A stretch of 64,000 nucleotides of DNA from Lewinellaceae bacterium (lineage in GTDB: Bacteria; Bacteroidota; Bacteroidia; Chitinophagales; Saprospiraceae), in the NCBI GenBank assembly GCA_020636095.1, contig JACJYN010000005.1, positions 496,001-560,000 on the forward strand, read 5' to 3'. Position 1 is the first letter of the stretch. The number at the start of each line of letters is the position of its first letter. The position numbers were made by a program, and so were the translations under genes. Shown here one piece after another: positions 18,414 through 25,539 of the stretch. Below the pieces are notes generated by a model. It searched no databases, was not told the origin of the DNA, and was given only the letters and a program-made list of their open reading frames with translations.

Positions 18414-19247
18414 ATGGGGAAATTTGGTTTGCACCGCTGGTCCAGGTTGTGGCATAAAGCGGTTAATCCTTTCTATTCGGTCGAAGAAAACCCCCTTATC
18501 ATTCTGGGGAATCAGAAATCCGGTACGACGGCTATCGCCAAATTGATAGCCCTGGCCTGCGGTGAGGACGTGCAGCTCGATATAGAGGCCTTGTGGGAGC
18601 CCAACTGCAAACTTATCCTCGAAGGAGAACTGGGCCTTCCGGAGGTCATTCGCAAAAACAAGCGGTTTTTCTCCAGCCCCATCCTGAAAGAGCCTAACTT
18701 TTCCCTGCTCTACCCTCACCTGGAACGCTTTTACGACGATGCGGCCTTCCTGCTGATCGTCCGCGACCCAAGGGACAATATTCGCAGTATCCTCAACCGG
18801 CTCGACATTCCCGGCAATAAAGCTAAGCTCTCTCCCAAAGATTTCCGTTCGGTCAATAAACACTGGCGGGCCCTTTTTGATGCTTCCCGATACGATCAGG
18901 GCCGCAACCAGTACATCGAGCTGCTGGCGGCGCGCTGGAACCTTTGCGCAGACCTCTTTCTCAGGCATCCGGAAAAAGTCATGGTTTTCCGGTATGAAGA
19001 TTTTCTCGCAAACAAGGCGGACAGCATTTACCGGATAGCCCGCAAACTCGGACTGGAACCCCGAACGGACATCTCTTCAAAAGTGAATGTCCAGTATCAG
19101 CCCGTCGGCAACCATAATATCAGTTGGGAAGATTTCTTTGGAGAGGATAATCTGAACAGAATTGAGGATATTTGCAGCCGAAGGATGAAAAAACTGGGCT
19201 ACCAGCTCAGAAATTCTTCCTACGAATCGAAAGCCAGCGCTGGTTAG
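18414..19247 (+). CDS. Sulfotransferase family protein
   Basis: The 277-residue protein has the PAPS 5'-phosphosulfate-binding loop LGNQKSGTTAIAKLIA at residues 31-46, and the second PAPS-binding segment is represented by LLIVRDPRDNIRSIL. These are the hallmarks of sulfotransferases that move sulfate from PAPS to sugars or other acceptors. Its place beside a flippase, glycosyltransferases and an aminosugar epimerase suggests sulfation of an exported polysaccharide. The ATG lies 17 bp after a small transposon, so its promoter may lie inside that element. Confidence 0.85.
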   Translation: MGKFGLHRWSRLWHKAVNPFYSVEENPLIILGNQKSGTTAIAKLIALACGEDVQLDIEALWEPNCKLILEGELGLPEVIRKNKRFFSSPILKEPNFSLLYPHLERFYDDAAFLLIVRDPRDNIRSILNRLDIPGNKAKLSPKDFRSVNKHWRALFDASRYDQGRNQYIELLAARWNLCADLFLRHPEKVMVFRYEDFLANKADSIYRIARKLGLEPRTDISSKVNVQYQPVGNHNISWEDFFGEDNLNRIEDICSRRMKKLGYQLRNSSYESKASAG

Positions 19248-19279
19248 AGCAGAGATTCAGGGAGTAAAATTACCGCACC

Positions 19280-20077
19280 ATGCAACAGGAGCAAAGAGAA
19301 ATTGTGGAGGCGTTCTACGATGGGTTTCAGCAACAACTCATCAAAGACTACCTGCTGGGTAATCCGCGCATTGTTGCCGCCATTCGGTTCATGCAGGAGC
19401 ATATCCGGGCCGAGTGTACTTCCATTTTGGATATCGGCTGCGGCATGGGATGGTCTTCCTATGAATTTGCGCGGTTTTTCCCCGGTGCTGCGGTGCTGGG
19501 AGTAGATATCAGTTCCGGACTGATCCGCCTGGCCGGGCGAATGTTTTCAGGTGCCAACCTTGCTTACACAAAAGAAGATGTAACCAGTGCCTCCTTTTCC
19601 CTGGGCCAGCCGTTTGACGCCATTACTTTGATTGACGTTTATGAACACATACCGGTTTCGGAACGATCCGGTTTTCACCACCACCTCAACCGCCTGCTTT
19701 CTTCTGACGGCCAGCTGCTGATCGCTACGCCCACCCCTCTGCACCAACAATGGTTGCGCGAACATGCTCCGGAGGGCTTGCAGCCGGTCGACGAAGATGT
19801 CACGCTGGAAGACATGCAGGCGCTGGCCCTTGCCCTGGGTGGGCAACTCACCGTTTACCACTACCACTCCATCTGGAATACCAACGATTATTTTCACGCC
19901 TTGATAGAACGGCAACCGAAGTACCAAAAGCTCGGGAGGGCTGGAAAGCCTGCCCGGCTAACCCCCAAATTTTGGCGGTTGCTGAGAACCCTCCGGCGCC
20001 TGAGCTGGCGCAACAACCCCATTTTTGAACCGGATAACCTGAAGTATTTCCTGAAAACTTTTTTTTCTACCCAATAG
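19280..20077 (+). CDS. Class I SAM-dependent methyltransferase (polysaccharide block)
   Basis: The 265-residue protein has the SAM-binding motif ILDIGCGMGWSSYEFA near residue 49, an acidic strand end (VLGVDIS), ITLIDVYEHIP and DGQLLIATPTP. The fold is standard for a class I methyltransferase, and the acceptor is unknown. It lies 32 bp after the sulfotransferase and 12 bp before a glycosyltransferase on the same strand, which suggests an operon that decorates a glycan. Confidence 0.83.
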   Translation: MQQEQREIVEAFYDGFQQQLIKDYLLGNPRIVAAIRFMQEHIRAECTSILDIGCGMGWSSYEFARFFPGAAVLGVDISSGLIRLAGRMFSGANLAYTKEDVTSASFSLGQPFDAITLIDVYEHIPVSERSGFHHHLNRLLSSDGQLLIATPTPLHQQWLREHAPEGLQPVDEDVTLEDMQALALALGGQLTVYHYHSIWNTNDYFHALIERQPKYQKLGRAGKPARLTPKFWRLLRTLRRLSWRNNPIFEPDNLKYFLKTFFSTQ

Positions 20078-20089
20078 CCTGTCTGCCCC

Positions 20090-21241
20090 ATGAAAATCCT
20101 GGCTTTTATCCGAAGATTCAACGACCTTTCCCAGACCTTTATCTACAACGAAATGAAGGGCTTGCTGGAGGAAGGGCAAACCCTCAAGGTGGCCTGTACC
20201 CAACGCACCCATGAGGAGCAATACCCTTTGGACGGAGTAGAAGTGCTGCCCTTCAGCGTCCCTCAACGAATCTGGAATAACCTTTTTGTGCGGATAGGGC
20301 TGCGGATGCGTTTCCCCAACCGCCCGCTCCGGCTGGCCACCGGCGCATTGACAGAGCGTTTTCAACCGGATGTGATCCACTGTCACTTCGGCCCGGATGC
20401 CCTGCATTTCCTCGATAACTATCAGGGGCGGCGGACTCCGGTTTTCATATCTTTCCACGGCTATGACGCCTCCATCATGCTTCGCAGTCAATTGTACTGC
20501 CGCCGCCTCAATGAGGTGTTTCGCCGGCCGGATGTTTTTCCGGTTTTCGTTTCGGAATACATGGCGGCAAGAGTGGCCCGCCATGTTCAGGCGCCCCGCC
20601 GCTTCGTATTGTACTACGGGACGGATACCGATTTCTTCCAACGCCGGGCGCCCATGCCGCCGCCCGATCCTTTTACCTTTCTTCAGGTATCCAATTTTAT
20701 TGAAAAAAAAGGGCATGAATATACGGTCCAGGCCTTTGCCCGGCTGTTGGAGCTTCAGCCCGGCGCTAATGTCCGCCTGATCCTCGCCGGCGACGGGCCC
20801 CTTCGCCCCGGGATCGAACAGCGCTGCCGGGACTTGGGCATCGAAAGCCTTGTAACCTTTACCGGGCGAGTGACCCCTGAGCAGGCCCGTCAGATGATGG
20901 AGCAGGCCCACGCCTTCGTTCATCACAGCGTTACCGGCAAAAAAGATGGCGATATGGAAGGCATACCCAATGCCATCATGGAAGCTATGGCCATGGAACT
21001 ACCCGTATTGAGCACCCTTCATTCCGGTATTCCCGAATTGGTGGAAAACGGCCTCCACGGGTTCCTGGTGGAAGAGCGAGCGGTAGCGCCTTACGCCCAT
21101 AGTATGCAGAAAGTATTGAGCTGGAGCCAGAAACCGGAAAACCGGGAGAAGGTCAGGAAGGGCTTCGAAAAGAAAAACCACGCCCGGCAGCTTACGGAAT
21201 ATTACCGGGAAGCGCTGGAGATCACCCGGCGGGGTGAGTGA
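20090..21241 (+). CDS. Glycosyltransferase family 4 (WcaL-like)
   Basis: The 383-residue protein has the GT-B layout. The N-terminal acceptor lobe contains FIRRFNDLSQTFIYNEM and VIHCHFGPDA. The C-terminal nucleotide-sugar lobe contains FLQVSNFIEKKGHEYTVQAF, LILAGDGPLR and the E-x7-E element (EGIPNAIMEAMAMELPVL). It resembles WcaL-type colanic-acid glycosyltransferases of family GT4. It should add a sugar to a lipid-linked glycan at the cytoplasmic face. It is the third gene of the sulfotransferase/methyltransferase operon and ends just before a repeat-rich intergenic stretch. Confidence 0.87.
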   Translation: MKILAFIRRFNDLSQTFIYNEMKGLLEEGQTLKVACTQRTHEEQYPLDGVEVLPFSVPQRIWNNLFVRIGLRMRFPNRPLRLATGALTERFQPDVIHCHFGPDALHFLDNYQGRRTPVFISFHGYDASIMLRSQLYCRRLNEVFRRPDVFPVFVSEYMAARVARHVQAPRRFVLYYGTDTDFFQRRAPMPPPDPFTFLQVSNFIEKKGHEYTVQAFARLLELQPGANVRLILAGDGPLRPGIEQRCRDLGIESLVTFTGRVTPEQARQMMEQAHAFVHHSVTGKKDGDMEGIPNAIMEAMAMELPVLSTLHSGIPELVENGLHGFLVEERAVAPYAHSMQKVLSWSQKPENREKVRKGFEKKNHARQLTEYYREALEITRRGE

Positions 21242-21448
21242 GGTGGGGTATCCGTCTAATGTTGGACAGAGATTGCCGGGGTTGTGTGCGCCTGCCCCGT
21301 ACCCAAAGGGCCGGGGATGTACGGATACAATGGGAGCCCTTGTGTGTACGTTGGGCCAGGTGCTTCTAAAGGCCGTATCCGGCTCTCAGGGAGTATTCAA
21401 TGTTCTATGTCCGAAGTTCAATGTAACCTCGGTTTCCGGCGCAACTTC
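21242..21448. repeat. Intergenic mosaic with a GG-TATCCGTCTAA terminal repeat
   Basis: From about 21247 the sequence GGTATCCGTCTAATGTTGG starts a block related to the 113-bp elements at 57764 and 61476. The segment GGGAGCCCTTGTGTGT near 21331 recurs in inverted form near 42677. No gene is visible. It seems to be a relic of the same transposon family. Confidence 0.45.
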
Positions 21449-21630
21449 GAACCCCGAACCCCGAACTCCGAACCCCGAACTGCGAACCCCGAACCCCGAA
21501 CCCCGAACTCCGAACTCCGAACTCCGAACTCCGAACCCCGAACCCCGAACCCCGAACCCCGAACTGCGAACCCCGAACTCCGAACCCCGAACTCCGAACT
21601 CCGAACTGCGAACCCCGAACTCCGAACCCC
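21449..21630. repeat. Heptanucleotide tandem repeat, GAACYCC, about 26 units
   Basis: The stretch is made of 7-bp units GAACCCC, GAACTCC and GAACTGC for about 182 bp. It opens all reading frames and so creates false ORFs on both strands. Short runs of similar units occur at about 12045, 42770, 50440 and 57705. Such short tandem repeats are prone to slippage. It ends a few bases from the stop of the minus-strand epimerase gene. Confidence 0.9.
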
Positions 21631-21635
21631 AAACC

Positions 21636-22772
21636 TCACCCCCGGGCCAGTATCTCCGCAATCCGCTCTGCCGCCATCCCATCCCAGAAGGGAGGAATGA
21701 CGCCCTTCTTCGTCCTGCCGTCCAGGATGTCATCGACCTTTTGGCGGACGGCGTCGGGATCGAGGGTATGCATTAAAAAATTGGTGCCCAGCTCGACGGT
21801 GGAGGGCCGTTCGGTAGACTGGCGCAGGGTCAGGCAGGGAATCTGCAGGTAGGTCGTTTCTTCCTGAATGCCGCCCGAATCGGTAATGATGAGCGCTGCG
21901 TTATCCATGAGTTTGAGAAACTGCAAATACCCCTGTGGGGGTAGGAGCACCAGGCCGGGGATGGCCTCCAGGGTGGGAAGCAGCCCAAATTTCTCGAAAT
22001 GCTTATACGTGCGGGGGTGGATGGCAAAAATCAGCGGCAGGCGTTGCACCGTATCCCGGATGATCTGCAGGATGTTGTTCAGCCCCTGTTCGTCGTCGAC
22101 GTTGGAAGGGCGGTGCATGGTCATCAGGGCATAATCCCGGCCGCGAAAGGAAGGGGTGGGGGTGGAGGGCGCTGTGCCGGAAGATATCCGCTGCTTTACC
22201 AGGTCTTCGAGCTTTAACTGGCTCGCTTTTTGCCGAAAAAAGATGAGCGAATCGATCATGACATTGCCCACAAAAAACATCTTTTGTTCGGCTACGCCTT
22301 CCCGGCTCAGGTTGATCATGCCCGCCATTTCCGATACAAAGAGGTAGTCGCTGATGCTGTCGGTCAGGATGCGGTTCAGCTCTTCGGGCATACCGCGGTC
22401 TCCTGAGCGCAGGCCGGCTTCGACGTGGGCGAGCAATATGCCTTCCTTTTTTGCCACCAGGGACGCGGCAAGGGTGGAATTGACGTCGCCGACCACGACG
22501 ATCAGGCCGGGCTTATATTCCCCGAGCAACTCCTCAAAGGCAAGCATGATCCGCGCCGTTTGCTGGGTGTGCGTGCCACCGCCGATGCCGAGGTAGTAAT
22601 CCGGCTGAGGCAGCTCCAACTGGCGGAAGAAAATATCGCTCATCTTTTCATCGTAGTGCTGGCCGGTATGGACGATCCTGGACTGAACGTGAGGATGTTG
22701 CTGAAGGGCCCGGTTAAGAGGGGCTACTTTCATGAAATTGGGCCGGGCGCCCACGACATTGAGAATTTTCAT
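21636..22772 (-). CDS. wecB: UDP-N-acetylglucosamine 2-epimerase (non-hydrolysing)
   Basis: The 378-residue protein begins MKILNVVGARPNFMKVAPL and contains HTGQHYD, VVGDVNST, HVEAGLRSGDRGMPEELNR, MTMHRPSNVD and TDSGGIQEE. All are typical of WecB/MnaA, which interconverts UDP-GlcNAc and UDP-ManNAc to supply ManNAc-type sugars for surface polysaccharides. Length is normal for the family. It lies downstream of a glycosyltransferase on the same strand, separated by a strong hairpin. Confidence 0.93.
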   Translation of the reverse strand: MKILNVVGARPNFMKVAPLNRALQQHPHVQSRIVHTGQHYDEKMSDIFFRQLELPQPDYYLGIGGGTHTQQTARIMLAFEELLGEYKPGLIVVVGDVNSTLAASLVAKKEGILLAHVEAGLRSGDRGMPEELNRILTDSISDYLFVSEMAGMINLSREGVAEQKMFFVGNVMIDSLIFFRQKASQLKLEDLVKQRISSGTAPSTPTPSFRGRDYALMTMHRPSNVDDEQGLNNILQIIRDTVQRLPLIFAIHPRTYKHFEKFGLLPTLEAIPGLVLLPPQGYLQFLKLMDNAALIITDSGGIQEETTYLQIPCLTLRQSTERPSTVELGTNFLMHTLDPDAVRQKVDDILDGRTKKGVIPPFWDGMAAERIAEILARG

Positions 22773-22806
22773 GTGATAATGAGTCTTTTGGTTTACGAGG
22801 GCTTAA

Positions 22807-22837
22807 GTCGGGGCGCAATTTTCTGTTGCGCCCCGAC
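22807..22837. terminator. 12-bp GC-rich hairpin between two minus-strand genes
   Basis: GTCGGGGCGCAA (22807-22818) and TTGCGCCCCGAC (22826-22837) form a perfect stem with a 7-base loop. It lies between the stop of the glycosyltransferase at 22848 and the start of wecB at 22772. There is no clear T-tract, so it may be a terminator, an attenuating hairpin or an mRNA-stabilising structure. Confidence 0.5.
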
Positions 22838-22847
22838 AAGCGCTTAT

Positions 22848-24020
22848 TTACAGCAATTGATCATACAGCTCCACCAAACGGGCGGAATCGTGCTCCCAGT
22901 TGTACTTCGTTTCTACCGCCTGCTTTCCGTTCTTTCCAAAGGTAAGCGCCTTTTCATCATCAGACAGAAGGATCAGGGCTTTTTCAGCCAGGGCCTCCGG
23001 AGAATCGTAAGGATAGGCCAGGCCCGATTGAGTCTCCTCCACGATCCGTTTCAGAGGGTCGCAATCTGAAGTCAGGACGGGCTTTTGCAAATACATGTAC
23101 TGGAATAGTTTGTTGGGGATGGTGTTGTCGGTCAGGGGGGATTTGAGGTGAGGGATGAGGCCGATATCAAAATAATTGATCTTGTTCATCATTTCATGGA
23201 AACTCAAGTGCCCGAAAAAGCGGACGCTGTGCTCCAATGCTCCCTGGCAGCTTTCCTTCAATACGCTGAGGTGGCGGCCATCGCCAACGATCCACAGTTT
23301 GATATCCGGGTTTTCCCGGAGCAGAATGGGCATGGCCTGGATGACATATTGCAAACCCCTCAGGTGCTGAATGCCGCCGGCATACCCCATGATCTTCTCT
23401 TTACCTGAATGGTCCGCCAGCTCTCCCCAGTCGGAACCCTCGATAGATATGGTGTTGGACACGCAGGTGATCTTTTCAGCGGAAATACCCAGGCCGGCCA
23501 GCCGATCGATGGCTTCTTCCACCACGACAATGATCCGGTCCGCCCGTTGGCTCATTTTTACCTCATAATCTTCCCACTGTTTGTTGCTGCTCAGCAACCT
23601 GCCGAGGAAGGTGTGCGTATGCGGTGAAGCTTCCAGCAGGGCCGGCCAGTGCTCATGCAGGTCCAGAACGTATTTAATATTGTATTTCTGCTTCGCTTCG
23701 TAACCCACCTGCCCGAGCGGCAGGTCGTGAACGTGTATGGCGTGGAAGGAATCGGACTCCAGGATTTCGCGGACGAACTGCCTCCAGTAATTGAAATAGA
23801 AAGGCGCCTTCAGCGCCCCCACACTCGTCTTTTTCAGCCAGGGGCCGATGTATTTACGGTGGACGTGGATGCCTTTATAGATTTCAAATTCGACGGGTGG
23901 TTTGACACACATGCTGGCGATGTGTACCTCGTAACCCTTTTCAATGAGCGATATTGCTTCTTTCTCTACCCTTTCATCTTCTGGAAAGTGTTTTTCCAGC
24001 AACATCAATATTTTCTTCAT
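22848..24020 (-). CDS. Glycosyltransferase family 4
   Basis: The 390-residue GT-B protein begins with LEKHFPEDERVEKEAISLIEKGYEVHI-like acceptor-lobe sequence and continues with HVHDLPLG, VLDLHEHWPALLE, IMGYAGGIQHLRGLQYV, LWIVGDGRHL and IPNKLFQYMYLQKPVLTSDC. The last two mark the nucleotide-sugar lobe. It probably builds the surface glycan encoded by the neighbouring genes. The gene is divergent from another glycosyltransferase at 24089, with a 68-bp shared intergenic space that must hold both promoters. Confidence 0.86.
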   Translation of the reverse strand: MKKILMLLEKHFPEDERVEKEAISLIEKGYEVHIASMCVKPPVEFEIYKGIHVHRKYIGPWLKKTSVGALKAPFYFNYWRQFVREILESDSFHAIHVHDLPLGQVGYEAKQKYNIKYVLDLHEHWPALLEASPHTHTFLGRLLSSNKQWEDYEVKMSQRADRIIVVVEEAIDRLAGLGISAEKITCVSNTISIEGSDWGELADHSGKEKIMGYAGGIQHLRGLQYVIQAMPILLRENPDIKLWIVGDGRHLSVLKESCQGALEHSVRFFGHLSFHEMMNKINYFDIGLIPHLKSPLTDNTIPNKLFQYMYLQKPVLTSDCDPLKRIVEETQSGLAYPYDSPEALAEKALILLSDDEKALTFGKNGKQAVETKYNWEHDSARLVELYDQLL

Positions 24021-24088
24021 GTTTATGTGTTACTTAGGGGGGCAAATATACATTTTATAACTGATTCCGGCTTAAGTGCCTTGTATAG

Positions 24089-25405
24089 ATGGACCGAAAG
24101 AAAGTACTGATCATTTCCTATTACTGGCCGCCGAGTGGAGGCATCGGTGTCCTGCGCTGCCTGAAGATCGCCAAATACCTCCGCCGGTTCGGCTGGGAGC
24201 CCGTTATCTTTACGGCCAAAGACGCCCATTACCCTTCTGTCGACCACAGCAACGACCAAGACATTCCTTCCGGCGCCACCATCCTGCGGCAGCGCATCTG
24301 GGAGCCCTATCACATCTACAAGTTCATTACCGGGCAGCCACCGCAGGCCAACGTCAATAATGTTTTTTATGTCAAAGATGAAAAACTGGGTTTTTTCCAC
24401 CGCCTCTCCGTTTGGATTCGCAGCAACTTTTTTATCCCCGACGCCCGCGCGCTGTGGGTTCCCCCTTCGGTGCGCTTCCTGCGCCGGTACCTGAAGGAAA
24501 ACCCGGTGGACGCCATTTTTTCCGACGGCCCGCCGCACAGCAATACCCGCATCGCCACCCTGCTCAAGAAACACACCGGCATCCCCTGGCTGGCCGACTT
24601 CCAGGACCCCTGGACGCAGATCGACTACTACCAATTGCTAAACCTCACCCGCTGGGGCAACCGCCGCCACCATCGGATGGAGCAGGAAGCCTTCCGCCGG
24701 GCCGATAAGATCACCATCGTCAGCCCTACCTGGAAAGAAGAGCTGGAAGCCATCGGGGCGGAGAACGTTTCGGTCATCCCCTGGGGTTATGACCCCGATG
24801 ATTATAAGGATATTGAACAGCAGGTAGGCTCCAGGTTTACTCTCACCCACCTGGGTATCATGGGCTACGACCGCAACCCGGCGGGCCTTTTTCGGGTGCT
24901 GCAACGGATGTGTGAGGAGGTGGAGGGCTTTCGCGAAAACCTGGAATTGCAGTTGGTCGGGCAGGTAGACTATTCGGTCAAAGAGGCCTATGAGGCAGCC
25001 GGCCTTTCCGAGCATGTGAAACTGCCTGGCTCCGTCTCCCGCCAGGAAGCCCTGCAACGAACCATGGACAGCCCCATTCTGTTGCTGCTGCTCAACCAGC
25101 AGCCCAATGCCAAAGGGCGTATTCCCGGCAAGTTGTTTGAATACCTCGCCTCCCGGCGCCCCATCCTCTGCCTGGGGCCTGTTGATAGCGACGTGGCGGG
25201 TATGCTCACGGAAACCGGCGCGGGCATGACGGCCGATTATGAGGACGAGGCGGGCATTCGCGCCGCTTTGGAGGAGCTGTACCAAAAATTCCAGGCAGGG
25301 AAACTGGCTCAGCCGGTGGATTCATCAATAGGAGCGTATTCTATCGAGCAGCTTACGGGAAGAGTGGCGGGGTTTCTGGAAGAGATGGTAAAGGGGAAAC
25401 CGTAA
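24089..25405 (+). CDS. Glycosyltransferase, GT4-like
   Basis: The 438-residue protein starts with SYYWPPSGGIGVLRCLKIA, a motif common in Bacteroidota exopolysaccharide glycosyltransferases, and has IFSDGPPHSNTRIATLL, PWLADFQDPW and a C-terminal lobe with GKLFEYLASRRPILCLGP. No signal peptide is seen. It closes the polysaccharide block. The Rhs-related region starts just downstream. Confidence 0.85.
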   Translation: MDRKKVLIISYYWPPSGGIGVLRCLKIAKYLRRFGWEPVIFTAKDAHYPSVDHSNDQDIPSGATILRQRIWEPYHIYKFITGQPPQANVNNVFYVKDEKLGFFHRLSVWIRSNFFIPDARALWVPPSVRFLRRYLKENPVDAIFSDGPPHSNTRIATLLKKHTGIPWLADFQDPWTQIDYYQLLNLTRWGNRRHHRMEQEAFRRADKITIVSPTWKEELEAIGAENVSVIPWGYDPDDYKDIEQQVGSRFTLTHLGIMGYDRNPAGLFRVLQRMCEEVEGFRENLELQLVGQVDYSVKEAYEAAGLSEHVKLPGSVSRQEALQRTMDSPILLLLLNQQPNAKGRIPGKLFEYLASRRPILCLGPVDSDVAGMLTETGAGMTADYEDEAGIRAALEELYQKFQAGKLAQPVDSSIGAYSIEQLTGRVAGFLEEMVKGKP

Positions 25406-25539
25406 GAGACAGTGCAGAGCTGCATATAACGGCAGACTGTGAAGAGGACACGATCACCCGCACCGGGTTGTCCATGGAGATGGCCTATTCCAACGCAAAA
25501 ATCTGCATTTGATGGCGGCTGGTTCCTTCGATCTGTGGC

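Noticed and set aside
21449..21630. Possible CRISPR array
   Set aside because: The units are contiguous 7-mers without spacers, and no cas genes are near.
21234..21776. Open frames across the heptamer array on both strands
   Set aside because: A 7-bp repeat without stops opens all frames. The products (EPRTPNS-type repeats) are simple periodic peptides with no start context.
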